64,000 nt of DNA. Origin: JAEXOD01 sp963663265. GTDB lineage: Bacteria; Bacteroidota; Ignavibacteria; Ignavibacteriales; Melioribacteraceae. Shown here piece after piece: positions 1 through 8,884 of the stretch. Positions within the stretch are counted from its first letter, which is position 1. Each line of letters opens with the position of its first letter. The stretch spans positions 806,001 through 870,000 of the forward strand of contig CAXXXM010000002.1 of the NCBI GenBank assembly GCA_963663265.2, given 5' to 3'. Both the position numbers and the translations under genes were made by a program. The notes beneath the pieces are model-generated. The model was given only the letters and a program-made list of their open reading frames with translations, did no database searches and was not told the origin of the DNA.

Positions 1-987
1 GTCACATCCGATATCAAGTCCAAATCTTTTAAACGTATGGTGATTATGATTCCTATATGCACCTGCATGAATCTGCATTGTAAAACCATCCTCACTACTC
101 ATTCTTGCCATTTCCATTAACATATGACCGGTAAAACTTAAAGCATCTTTTTCATCTGCATTCCCTTCTAATGCTTTTTGGAATAGAGCTTCTGCTTCGG
201 TTGCAGATAGTTCATGAGCATAAGGATACAACACTCCGTGGTCGGTGGATGTAGCACCCATTGATTTAAAGAATGCTCTTCTTTCTTCTAAAGCTTTAAT
301 AAATGTTTTATAGTTTTTAATTTCATAACTAACTGATTTTTCTAATGCTTCCATATTTTCCTTCCATTTTGCATTTGAAAAGTCAGTAACTCCGTCGGGT
401 CTAAAACAAGGGACAATTCTTTTTCCCCAGCCTGATTCCTTTATTGTTTTATGATGTTCTAATGTATCGCTTGCTGCATCGGTACTTGTTAAAACTTCAA
501 TATTAAATCTATCAAACAAAGCACGGGGTAAATATTCAGTAGAATTAATTTTCTCTTGTAATTGATCATATATTACTTGAGCATTTTTTTGACATGGTTT
601 TTCTTCAATACCAAAAACAACATTAAATTCATGAGCCAACCAATTGCCGGATGGTGTACCATTAAACAAATAGAAATTTTCTGCAAATAATTGCCATACT
701 TTACGAGGGTCTGTTTCTACCGGTGTTCCATCTAATGACGGAATACCTAATTCTTCCATCGTTATTCCTTGCGAATACAACATTCTATATACATAATGAT
801 CAGGTGTTAAAAATAATTTTGTGGGATTTGGAAAAGGTCTATTTTCTGCAAACATACTTATATCAACATGCCCGTGTGGGCTTACTATTGGCATATCTTT
901 TATTGTTGCATAAATATCTCTCGCATAGCTTCGTATTGTGCTATCGGGATTAAAGAACCTGTCTTCATGTAATTGATATTTTTCCAT
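1..987 (-). CDS. uxaC: Uronate isomerase, N-terminal 329 residues (cut by window edge)
   Basis: The minus-strand reading frame is open from an ATG at 985-987 to the left edge, so the C-terminus is missing. The start (MEKYQLHEDRFF) lies 11 bases after the DUF4861 stop. The translation contains PHGHVDISMFAENRPFPNP near residue 38 and LFNGTPSGNWLAHEF near residue 105, the metal-site and early barrel segments of uronate isomerases, which belong to the amidohydrolase superfamily. A later IHAGAYRNHN segment near residue 310 also fits. The enzyme converts D-glucuronate to D-fructuronate and D-galacturonate to D-tagaturonate in the cytoplasm. It is the last gene visible in the pectin operon, where it would take in galacturonate released by the upstream lyases and hydrolases. 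Family members run to about 410-470 residues, so roughly a quarter lies outside the window. No signal peptide is seen. Confidence 0.93.
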   Translation of the reverse strand, partial: MEKYQLHEDRFFNPDSTIRSYARDIYATIKDMPIVSPHGHVDISMFAENRPFPNPTKLFLTPDHYVYRMLYSQGITMEELGIPSLDGTPVETDPRKVWQLFAENFYLFNGTPSGNWLAHEFNVVFGIEEKPCQKNAQVIYDQLQEKINSTEYLPRALFDRFNIEVLTSTDAASDTLEHHKTIKESGWGKRIVPCFRPDGVTDFSNAKWKENMEALEKSVSYEIKNYKTFIKALEERRAFFKSMGATSTDHGVLYPYAHELSATEAEALFQKALEGNADEKDALSFTGHMLMEMARMSSEDGFTMQIHAGAYRNHNHHTFKRFGLDIGCD

Positions 988-998
988 AATAATTTCCG

Positions 999-2237
999 TT
1001 ATTTTATATTTATTGTAACAGGGTTTTCTAATCGTATTAATGTTTCATCTAAATAGTTCTTAAATTCCTCAATACTCTTTACACCATTGATTTCTTGTTC
1101 CCACGATGCTGTAAAATAATATGTTACTTTTCCATCATTAGGTTTTAGTTTTACGATGTAATTTATTGGGTCTTCAGTAACTTCAATTTTCTGTGATTCT
1201 TTGTAAAACAATGCAATTCCAAGCTTATCATCTTCTCCTGCAAGTGATTGTTTACCATATAAAGCTATGTAATTCCAATTTCCGTTGGTTTTGCTTTCGA
1301 ACATTTCTGTATTTGGATGTTTTGCTAAACCGGTGGTCATATTTTCAGTATCTTGTATTGATAAATCAACTTTTGAAAGTTTACTCCCTGCACAAATACT
1401 GATTTTGGATTCTAAGTCGAACTTCTTTTCTCCAACTAACCAACCATAATATTCGGTTTTAATTTCTGCTCTAACGGGACCTGTTGATGTAATTTCGCAC
1501 CATACGCTATCGGTTTTTGAAACCATATTTACTTTATTATCGGCAAACATTGATATTGAACCTATTCCAAGTGTTTTACCAACTTTAAATACATCCATTC
1601 CCCAATCTTGCATATTATGATATGAGTCGTCATTTGCTACTGTATCATGTACTCCAACTTTCGATAATAATAGTTCGTTAATTTTTTTGCCAAATATGTC
1701 GGTAGTGTTTCTCCAATCTAAATAAAATCTATACCCAATTAATTCGGATTCCCAACCAGGTCCTTCATATCTAAACAATGCATCATGATCAGTATGTATT
1801 GCCGGTACTTTAATCCTTTTAACACTTTTAAACTCAGAGCCTCTAAAACGTTTTTCATAATATACGTCTGTTGGTTTCATGGAAAGTTCAGCATGAACTC
1901 TTGTTTTAAATTCAGGCTGTTTAACATCTTCACCGTAAACTAAAGTAACAACCTTAGTTTCTTTAGCTTCAAGATTTACATTAAAAATAAGTTTTGTTTT
2001 ATTTCCGGCATTAAATACTTGGGAAGGAAGTGTTTCTTCACCATCTGTAATTATATAGTTACACTCCTTTAATCCGGGATTATTAGTTTTTAATTCATCA
2101 AAATTTAATTTTACTGAAAAATCATTTAACAAAAAATTCGCTGTATTTGTTAATGATATTTCAATTGTTTTGTTTTCTGCTTTTATATAAGACACAACAA
2201 AAAACAGAACTACAATAAATTGTAAGTACTTTTTCAT
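999..2237 (-). CDS. Secreted DUF4861 family protein
   Basis: This 412-residue protein has an N-terminal signal peptide (MKKYLQFIVVLFFVVSYIKA). It resembles DUF4861 proteins, which are frequent in pectin and other uronic-acid polysaccharide loci of Bacteroidota. Typical segments are the central GPGWESELIGYRFYLDWRN, the HNMQDWGMDVFKVGKTLGIG stretch and a C-terminal half rich in beta strands. The biochemical activity cannot be read from the sequence. A role on unsaturated or modified uronic-acid oligosaccharides in the periplasm is inference from context. The gene lies 48 bases after the pectinesterase stop and 11 bases before uxaC, so it is almost certainly in the same transcript. No type IX sorting domain is present, which suggests a periplasmic location. 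Confidence 0.8.
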   Translation of the reverse strand: MKKYLQFIVVLFFVVSYIKAENKTIEISLTNTANFLLNDFSVKLNFDELKTNNPGLKECNYIITDGEETLPSQVFNAGNKTKLIFNVNLEAKETKVVTLVYGEDVKQPEFKTRVHAELSMKPTDVYYEKRFRGSEFKSVKRIKVPAIHTDHDALFRYEGPGWESELIGYRFYLDWRNTTDIFGKKINELLLSKVGVHDTVANDDSYHNMQDWGMDVFKVGKTLGIGSISMFADNKVNMVSKTDSVWCEITSTGPVRAEIKTEYYGWLVGEKKFDLESKISICAGSKLSKVDLSIQDTENMTTGLAKHPNTEMFESKTNGNWNYIALYGKQSLAGEDDKLGIALFYKESQKIEVTEDPINYIVKLKPNDGKVTYYFTASWEQEINGVKSIEEFKNYLDETLIRLENPVTINIK

Positions 2238-2285
2238 AGTAATTTTATTTAATAATTTGGAAATATTTTTAGATATATTTGTGTG

Positions 2286-3299
2286 TTACTTGGATATGGT
2301 TTTGAAAGTAGAATATAAATTTTTTAATTCTTCTTTTGGATTCCACTTATTGTTAAAAGTCCATTCAGGAGTTATCTCTTCAGGTTTAATATTAACTAAA
2401 TTATTTTTTATCCAGTCAAATTGTTCCCCTTCATTTTTACAGTTGTAATAGTATTGTCTATCACTTCCCCATTTTAATGTTCTTGGTGGTTTTGATGGAG
2501 CAAAAAATATTTTTTTATTTCGCATATTCTTTGAAAATGTACAATCAATTAAATAAAACTGTGCATCCCAATGGAATCTTCCCAATGGAAATCCAACAAC
2601 TCCATCAAATTTACAGTTCTTCAAAACAAATTTTAGATCTTCGCAATAATTCCCATCCTGCCATATTGCAGCGGTTAAATTATGACCAAAGAAGCTGCTG
2701 TTTTCAATAAAACAATAACCTCTTGGACAAACATAATCTACATAACCTTCAAAATGACAGTTGTTGTGATAATACATTCCATCATTAAAGCTCCATAATG
2801 ATAATGCATCACCACCTTCAGATATTATTGAACAATTATCAATTATTATTTTTGTTGTATTTTCAAAAGAACGTATTGTAAAAGCATGATCATGGTCATA
2901 GTTTGCATTACCATAATTATTATTTACAGTTAAGTTAATGAAAGCTATATCGTGCAAATCTTTGTTAATATTTATTGTCGCAGAACCATAGTCTGTATCA
3001 TGTTTTGCAACCCAGTTTCTTCTTAACTCTGCATATTCAATAATTGTTTTTTCTCTATCTTCGCCTAATAAAACAACATTACTTCTTTCAATATATAGCT
3101 TTTCATTATATCTACCATTTTTAATACAAACAAATGTTATTGGATTGTTTAATGGTATTGATTTTAATGCTTCTTGAATTGTTACAAAATCACCAGTGTT
3201 ATCTTGGGCAACACTGATAACAACTTGTGCATTAACATTTAAATAAATAACAAACATAACTGGAAATACAGTTAAGTAAATTAACTTTTTTAATTGCAT
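2286..3299 (-). CDS. Pectinesterase (carbohydrate esterase family 8)
   Basis: This 337-residue protein starts with a signal peptide (MQLKKLIYLTVFPVMFVIYL...NVNAQ) followed by VVISVAQDNTGDFVTIQEAL, the canonical opening of CE8 pectin methylesterases. A right-handed beta helix follows. The nucleophile segment is present as GYVDYVCPRGYCF (family form GxVDFIFG), and the usual LGRPW appears as LGRFHWDAQ. The upstream QDTL acid/base segment is not clearly recognisable. SFNDGMYYHNNC is the nearest match and its Asp may substitute. The enzyme would remove methyl esters from homogalacturonan so that pectate lyases and GH28 can act. It sits 43 bases after the LacI gene in the pectin operon. The family call is firm; the altered active site lowers certainty about catalysis. 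Confidence 0.85.
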   Translation of the reverse strand: MQLKKLIYLTVFPVMFVIYLNVNAQVVISVAQDNTGDFVTIQEALKSIPLNNPITFVCIKNGRYNEKLYIERSNVVLLGEDREKTIIEYAELRRNWVAKHDTDYGSATININKDLHDIAFINLTVNNNYGNANYDHDHAFTIRSFENTTKIIIDNCSIISEGGDALSLWSFNDGMYYHNNCHFEGYVDYVCPRGYCFIENSSFFGHNLTAAIWQDGNYCEDLKFVLKNCKFDGVVGFPLGRFHWDAQFYLIDCTFSKNMRNKKIFFAPSKPPRTLKWGSDRQYYYNCKNEGEQFDWIKNNLVNIKPEEITPEWTFNNKWNPKEELKNLYSTFKTISK

Positions 3300-3342
3300 T
3301 CTATTTTATAAGGTTGGGAATTTTTTAAGTACGAAAAGTGAT

Positions 3343-4386
3343 TTAGATTATATTTGAAGAACTAACTAACTTTCTGCCATTTAATAAAAGTTTTGTTTTA
3401 AGTTCAATGTTTTTTTCTTTTACGTTATCTGGATCATTCAGTAATTCCATTAATAAATTTACCGCACTTCTGCCCAATTCTTCAGAAGGCTGGCTAACAA
3501 AGTCAAAAACAGATGGAGCCATATATTTGTAAATATTATTACCAAAACACATAACATTTATATCAGAAGGAATTTTTACACCTATTTCGGATGCTGCTTC
3601 ATACATTCCCAAAGCAACAGGGTAAGTAACTGCTAAAATTGCCTGCGGTATTTCACCACTTTCCATAAGTTTTTTAAAACCCCTATATCCGTCTCCTTCA
3701 CTAAAGCCACCCTCTGCAACCCATTGACTGTTAACAGGTACGTTATATTTTTTCATCGCTTCATAAAATCCGTCATTACGGGCTTTACCAATATTGATAT
3801 AATTATAACCACCAATCAAGCCTATTTTTCTATAACCTTTCTGAATAAAATGTTCAACTGCTGAAAAAGCTCCTCCTTTATCATCAATTGTTACACTTGG
3901 TACATTAGGAATATTAGGAACACGGTCAATAAAAACCATCGGAATTTTCATCTTCATAAATTTTTCAAATTCCGATGTATCCTTGGTTTGTTCTGTTATT
4001 GATATTATTAAGCCATCAACTCGCATTGAAATTAATGATTGTAAATGCTGTTTTTCACGTTCTGCCGATTCTTGCGATACCATTATTACACTATCATAAT
4101 TTTTTTCTATTATGGTATCATAAATTGCTTCAATTATTGAGCTGAAAAAGAAATGTGCAATTTTGGGTACTACTATTCCTATAATATTAGATTTACGAGA
4201 TGACAGATTTCTTGCCATCATATTGGGTCTATAACCCATTTCTTCTGCTAACTTTTTAACTTTTCGTTTTGTTTCATCAGAAATATCAGAATGATCTCGT
4301 AAGGCTTTTGAAACCGTAACAGTCGAAACTCCTAATATCTGTGCTAAATCTTCCAATTTAGTCGGTTTAATCCTATTTTCGCTCAT
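3343..4386 (-). CDS. LacI family transcriptional regulator of the pectin locus
   Basis: This 347-residue protein has an N-terminal LacI-type helix-turn-helix (residues about 9-35, LEDLAQILGVSTVTVSKALR) and hinge (GYRPNMMARNLSSRKS). A type I periplasmic-binding-protein-like sensor domain covers the rest, including NIIGIVVPKIAHFFF and PSDINVMCFGNN. It lies inside the operon between the GH105 gene (53 bases upstream) and the pectinesterase gene (43 bases downstream). It is therefore probably autoregulated and controls pectin genes in response to a uronic-acid-derived ligand. The ligand is not identifiable. A LacI-type operator pair lies upstream of the TonB receptor gene at 13781-13813. Confidence 0.92.
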   Translation of the reverse strand: MSENRIKPTKLEDLAQILGVSTVTVSKALRDHSDISDETKRKVKKLAEEMGYRPNMMARNLSSRKSNIIGIVVPKIAHFFFSSIIEAIYDTIIEKNYDSVIMVSQESAEREKQHLQSLISMRVDGLIISITEQTKDTSEFEKFMKMKIPMVFIDRVPNIPNVPSVTIDDKGGAFSAVEHFIQKGYRKIGLIGGYNYINIGKARNDGFYEAMKKYNVPVNSQWVAEGGFSEGDGYRGFKKLMESGEIPQAILAVTYPVALGMYEAASEIGVKIPSDINVMCFGNNIYKYMAPSVFDFVSQPSEELGRSAVNLLMELLNDPDNVKEKNIELKTKLLLNGRKLVSSSNII

Positions 4387-4439
4387 CTTTTTCTCAAATT
4401 AAATAAATCTTTAATTTATCAACGTAAAATACAAATATT

Positions 4440-5606
4440 TTAATTATTAAATTCATTTTCTACTAAAATTAAAACGCCATATCCTTTAAAATCGTTTTCT
4501 CGTATTGGTTCACTTATGTAATATTCAAAACTGCCATCTCTATAAGGATTTCCGCCTAATCCACCAACGGATACTACATTAGTTAATACCAAATCACCCT
4601 TTTCGTTAATTTTAATAAAATTCTTTTTTAACGATTCAAACGATTCTTTTGCAATTTCACAATATTCATTCTCTAATAATCCTGTATTGCAACCTCTGAT
4701 AAATGAGTATATAAACATTAAAGAACCGGATGTTTCTATATAATTTCCTTCTTTTCCTTTTTTATCAACTATTTGATACCATAATTTAGTATCATTATCT
4801 CTATACTTTAACAAAGATTTTGCTAATTCTCTATAATTATTTAAGATTTCCGAATAACCATCATAATCTTTTGGAAGAACTTGCAAAACTTCTGTCATGG
4901 CAACTATATACCAACCAATTGAACGCCCCCAAAAATTTGGGCTTGTACCCTTAATTGAATCTGCCCATTTCATTTTTTTGCTTTCATCCCAACCGTGATA
5001 ATATAATCCCGTTTTTTCATCAAACAAATGTTTTTTAATTTGTAAAAATTGATGAACTATATCTTTGTAATTCTCAGTCTGTCCAAATATTTTAGAGTAT
5101 TCAACATAAAATGGTTCAGCCATAAATAAACCATCTAACCACATCTGGTTTGGATAAATCTTTTTATGCCAAAATCCACCCTCAGTAGTTCTTGGTTGTT
5201 CTTTTAATTGTTTTATTAATGTATCGGCTGCAATTTTATATTTATCTTCTTTTGTAATCTCATATAAATGTAATAATATTCTACCAGATGACACATTATC
5301 TAAATTATAAGTTTTAATATCGTATGTTTTTATCTTCCCATCTTCTGAAATGTAATAATCAATATTCTTTTTTAGATATTCATAATACTTTTCATTTCCT
5401 GTATTTTTCCAAGCTCTGTATATCCCTTCTAAAACCAAACCTTGTTCATAATTCCATTTATAGCTTTTTGCTTCTGTTGGGTAAGCAATAGTATCAGGAC
5501 AAATTTTCATTAAATTATCGACATAAATATTTACATTATATTTCTGTTGACAGTTTACTGTTGAAAATATTAAAGTTATAAGTATAAAAAAGTATTTTAT
5601 TTTCAT
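4440..5606 (-). CDS. Unsaturated rhamnogalacturonyl hydrolase (GH105/GH88 family) lipoprotein
   Basis: This 388-residue protein has an N-terminal hydrophobic segment ending in a weak lipobox (FSTVNC, Cys19). It is built as an (alpha/alpha)6 barrel. The marker MWLDGLFMAEPF places Asp158 at the position of the catalytic Asp of YteR/YesR-type GH105 enzymes. WNYEQGLVLEG, GGFWHKKIYPNQ and FWGRSIGWY are further family segments. The enzyme hydrates the C4-C5 double bond of the unsaturated uronic acid left by lyases and so releases the terminal residue. It follows the GH28 gene by 14 bases. With the neighbouring lyases it would degrade oligogalacturonides or rhamnogalacturonan fragments in the periplasm. 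GH105 versus GH88 cannot be settled by eye. Confidence 0.9.
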   Translation of the reverse strand: MKIKYFFILITLIFSTVNCQQKYNVNIYVDNLMKICPDTIAYPTEAKSYKWNYEQGLVLEGIYRAWKNTGNEKYYEYLKKNIDYYISEDGKIKTYDIKTYNLDNVSSGRILLHLYEITKEDKYKIAADTLIKQLKEQPRTTEGGFWHKKIYPNQMWLDGLFMAEPFYVEYSKIFGQTENYKDIVHQFLQIKKHLFDEKTGLYYHGWDESKKMKWADSIKGTSPNFWGRSIGWYIVAMTEVLQVLPKDYDGYSEILNNYRELAKSLLKYRDNDTKLWYQIVDKKGKEGNYIETSGSLMFIYSFIRGCNTGLLENEYCEIAKESFESLKKNFIKINEKGDLVLTNVVSVGGLGGNPYRDGSFEYYISEPIRENDFKGYGVLILVENEFNN

Positions 5607-5620
5607 TACCTAATCTAATT

Positions 5621-7006
5621 TTATTTTACAATTTCATTATTAATAAAACAATTTTCAAATTTTGGGTTATTTAATCCTTCCAATATCGAGCCGCTTTCAA
5701 CAGAATTAAATTTTGAATCTTTAATTATTAATCCTTCCACTTTTGCTCTTTCATATGCTTTAACCCAAACTGCATATTTACTTTTTTCTGAGGCTATATT
5801 TTCTAAAACAATATTTTTAGCAGTTGGTGTGAAATCGCCTTTATCACCTTCTTCATAATAAAAGTTTATTTTTAATACTGCTTCTTTAACTTCACCAACT
5901 TTAACATTTCTCACAAAAATGTTTTCAATAAAACCACCTCTGCACGAATTTGTTTTAATTCTAACAGCTCTATCTAAATTAGGACTGCTCATTTCACAAT
6001 CTTCAACAAAAACATTTCTAACGCCGCCGGAAATTTCACTCCCCATTACAATACCACCATGCCCTTCTTCCATTTTGCAATTCTTTACAATAATATTGCT
6101 GCTTGGAATTCCAATTCTTCTTCCATCATTATTTCTACCCGATTTAATTGCAATACAATCGTCACCGGTATTAAAAAAGCAATCTTTTATTAAAACATTT
6201 TCGCAACTTTCAGGATTGCAGCCATCATTATTTGGTCCCAATCCTTCAATATGTAATCCTATTATCGAAATATTTTTGCTTAAAACCGGATTTAGAAACC
6301 ACATTGGGGAATTAAGTAATTTTACACCACTAATTAAAATATTTTCACAATTATAAAACTGAATAAATACTGGTCTTAAATATCCATTCTCTCCTACTAT
6401 TCTTTCTTCAACCGGAGTTTGTTTATCATTCCATTCAAACAATTTGTTTCTTGATTCATCTTGGTTTGGCATTCCGGCTTTCCAACCATACTCTTCTTTT
6501 CCTTTCCAGAACCACCAATTTTCATTACTCCCCTGTCCATCCAAAACACCTTCACCTGTAACTGCAATATTTATTTCTTTATGTGAATAAATAAGAGGAG
6601 AATAATTCATACACTCAACCCCTTCGTATCTGGTTAATACCAATGGAAGATATTTTGTTTTATCAGTACTAAATTTTAATATTGCATTTTTTTTGACGTG
6701 TAAATTTACATTGCTCTTCAAATAAATTGCTCCAGTTAAATAAGTCCCTTCCGGAACAATTACCCTGCCACCGCCATTTTTTGAACAATCATCAATCGCT
6801 TTAATGATGGCTTCAGTACATTCATAAACGCCATCTCCTTTGGCTCCATAGCTCAAAATATTATAATCTTTGTTATTAAACTCAGGAGCTTTAATATTTT
6901 TTAAAACTTTATCTGCATAATCCCAATTAACTTCTTGAGCACATGAAACTACTGCTGTTGCAAATATTATTAAACAAACCAATTTAAGAGTATTTATTTT
7001 TACCAT
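5621..7006 (-). CDS. Polygalacturonase-like glycoside hydrolase family 28 lipoprotein
   Basis: This 461-residue protein has a lipoprotein signal (AVVSC, Cys22) and a right-handed beta helix. The GH28 catalytic set is complete: NND at 259-261, the DD pair at 282-283 (NTGDDCIAIKSG), GHG at 315-317 and RIK at 349-351. The opening NILSYGAKGDGVYECTEAI is also typical. The family hydrolyses alpha-1,4-galacturonosyl or rhamnogalacturonan linkages with inversion. Exo versus endo action is not clear. The start is one base after the PL9 stop, so the two are translated from one message. The lipid anchor suggests action at the outer membrane or in the periplasm on oligomers made by the secreted lyases. 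Confidence 0.94.
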   Translation of the reverse strand: MVKINTLKLVCLIIFATAVVSCAQEVNWDYADKVLKNIKAPEFNNKDYNILSYGAKGDGVYECTEAIIKAIDDCSKNGGGRVIVPEGTYLTGAIYLKSNVNLHVKKNAILKFSTDKTKYLPLVLTRYEGVECMNYSPLIYSHKEINIAVTGEGVLDGQGSNENWWFWKGKEEYGWKAGMPNQDESRNKLFEWNDKQTPVEERIVGENGYLRPVFIQFYNCENILISGVKLLNSPMWFLNPVLSKNISIIGLHIEGLGPNNDGCNPESCENVLIKDCFFNTGDDCIAIKSGRNNDGRRIGIPSSNIIVKNCKMEEGHGGIVMGSEISGGVRNVFVEDCEMSSPNLDRAVRIKTNSCRGGFIENIFVRNVKVGEVKEAVLKINFYYEEGDKGDFTPTAKNIVLENIASEKSKYAVWVKAYERAKVEGLIIKDSKFNSVESGSILEGLNNPKFENCFINNEIVK

Positions 7007-7007
7007 C

Positions 7008-8510
7008 TTATTTTACCAACATCATTTTAATTACTTGCTGCATATTACCACAATTTAACTTTGCAAAATATATTCCTGTTGAAAGATAAGAACCATCTTC
7101 ATTTTTTGCAACCCAGTTAAAATTATAATTACCTTCACTTAAATAACCATCAATCGGCTGTTCCAAGCGGTTACCCAAAATATCATAAATTGTTAAAGTT
7201 ACAAAACTGCTGCTCTGTAAATTAAAGGAGATATTAGTATTTGGATTGAACGGGTTAGGATAATTTTGGTTTAATTGGAAACCGCCGATTAATTGGTTAT
7301 TTTCATTACTAAAACCGGTTCCGATTGTTTCGTACGCCCCAAGATCCGGAGCAGTACCGTTATATGGAAGACCAACCGAAACACCTGCATCTATCATACT
7401 GCTATTCAACTGTAAATGTAAGAAGTTTGATTCTTTAAGAGTACCATCCAAATTTCTTGCTTCTGTTACTCCAGTTGTATCTATTGAAATAAAATCATTT
7501 TCAAAAACATTAAATCCTTGCCAGCTATTTTTTTCTTGTTCAGTAGAATCAGCTAATGAAACACTACCATTAAAAGATATGTTATTCTTTAGAATGTGTT
7601 TTGTAGAATCAGGGTTAGTTGGAAATGAAAAGTTTTTACCCATATTTCTAAATGCTGTATTGTTATAAACTATTACACCAGCAGTATTATTATTCTGATC
7701 AAAACCTTTCGATTTATTATCAAAAGCAATACTATTGGTTATAATATGAGAACCTGCAATATAGTTTCCGCCTAATTTAAAACCATTGCCATCTCCGGCA
7801 AAGTTTGCTATTCCCCATACATTGAAGCCATTTCTAAAAGCTTGACAATTAACTATTTTTACTGGATCATCAGATTCATACATATCCCAGCCATCATCCG
7901 AATTTTCCCATGCTCTACAATTATAAAATTCATTACCCGGTCCTATATCCAACTTTGGAGCAAAACCATCAGCATTTTCACCTAAAGTTAATGAATCGTA
8001 ATTTTTATATGAATCACAGTTAATAATTATATTATTACTTCCCCCTCCGCTTATCTGCAAACCGGTATCACAACAATCATGTATTTTACAGTTTTCAACT
8101 TTGTTAAAACTTCCTGTAATATAAATACCATTATCTTTTGAACTTCTTATTTCAAGCCCCTTAAAGTGCCAATAATTTTTATTTATATAGAATCCACGCG
8201 AACTGGTTGAAATCGGTTGTTGAACAAAATCAATAATAGGATGTTCATTTTCAAAAGCTATAATACTAATTAAGCTTTCAGCCGTTCCACTTTTTGGAGT
8301 TTTTATTGTAGAATTGTAATTATATACCCCACCTCTCAAATATATTGTGGTTCCAACAGTTGCTGCATCCATAGCACGTGTTATTGTTAACAACGGGAAA
8401 TCGATTGTGCCGGAATTAATGTCACTTCCATTTACCGGATCAACATATATTTGTCCTTTAATTGATACGACAATAAAAAATATAAGAAGTAAGTATGGAT
8501 ATAATTTCAT
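7008..8510 (-). CDS. Secreted PL9 pectate lyase with type IX sorting domain
   Basis: The start is taken at the ATG of MKLYPYLLLIFFIVV (8508-8510), because an upstream ATG at 8541-8543 would put 11 polar residues before the signal peptide. The 500-residue product is a DUF1565/PL9 right-handed beta helix. The Ca-binding aspartates D181, D205, D206 and D209 and the catalytic Lys245 (GDGNGFKLGG) have exactly the spacing known for Dickeya Pel9A (D209, D233, D234, D237, K273). The last 80 residues are a type A sorting domain (NYPNPFNPNTNISF ... KMMLVK), so the enzyme should be exported and held at the cell surface or released. It would cut polygalacturonate by beta-elimination. Its stop lies one base before the GH28 start. 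It heads a sub-operon after a hairpin at 8746-8770. Confidence 0.93.
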   Translation of the reverse strand: MKLYPYLLLIFFIVVSIKGQIYVDPVNGSDINSGTIDFPLLTITRAMDAATVGTTIYLRGGVYNYNSTIKTPKSGTAESLISIIAFENEHPIIDFVQQPISTSSRGFYINKNYWHFKGLEIRSSKDNGIYITGSFNKVENCKIHDCCDTGLQISGGGSNNIIINCDSYKNYDSLTLGENADGFAPKLDIGPGNEFYNCRAWENSDDGWDMYESDDPVKIVNCQAFRNGFNVWGIANFAGDGNGFKLGGNYIAGSHIITNSIAFDNKSKGFDQNNNTAGVIVYNNTAFRNMGKNFSFPTNPDSTKHILKNNISFNGSVSLADSTEQEKNSWQGFNVFENDFISIDTTGVTEARNLDGTLKESNFLHLQLNSSMIDAGVSVGLPYNGTAPDLGAYETIGTGFSNENNQLIGGFQLNQNYPNPFNPNTNISFNLQSSSFVTLTIYDILGNRLEQPIDGYLSEGNYNFNWVAKNEDGSYLSTGIYFAKLNCGNMQQVIKMMLVK

Positions 8511-8884
8511 ATTTGTTTTTAATTGAATAAGAGGATGTCTCAAAAATCTAATTTAGTTTTTTTAAGTTGGGAACTAATCGGCTCGATATAGTTCGACTTA
8601 GCTAACATCGCTAAGTAGTCCGAGTCCCCTTGATTAAAATAGTGAAGGGTAATTTTACTGTCCTGTATTTGTCGCTTTCACTTGCTTTTTATTTGACACA
8701 TTTCATTTAACATATAGTTATATAATTTGATATGCACTATACATTCCCCTTCTCTTTTTAAGAGAAGGGGCTGGGGGATGAGTTCGTCAATTTGCGAATG
8801 TAAGTATTATTTACAAACTATCTAATTCATTATTAACTGTAAAATTTTCTTTCCCCATACTTTTGGGAGTCCTCGGAGAACTTA
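8511..8884. other. Intergenic region between the beta-helix gene and the PL9 gene
   Basis: There are 374 bases without a gene. They hold a CTTAGC...GCTAAG inverted repeat near 8609-8629, the long hairpin at 8746-8770, and probably a promoter for PL9 and the genes after it, which I cannot place precisely. No Shine-Dalgarno is seen before the PL9 start. Confidence 0.6.
8746..8770. terminator. Perfect 11-bp inverted repeat, terminator-like
   Basis: The arms CCCCTTCTCTT (8746-8756) and AAGAGAAGGGG (8760-8770) pair perfectly around a three-base loop. It lies about 115 bases after the stop of the minus-strand beta-helix gene. It is followed by CTGGGGGATGAG rather than a long T tract, so it may be a dispersed repeat hairpin rather than a simple terminator. 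Confidence 0.5.

Noticed and set aside
723..953. 76-residue plus-strand frame
   Set aside because: Shadow of uxaC on the other strand, which has clear family motifs.
5919..6356. 145-residue plus-strand frame
   Set aside because: Antisense to the complete GH28 catalytic core; no start signal or homology.
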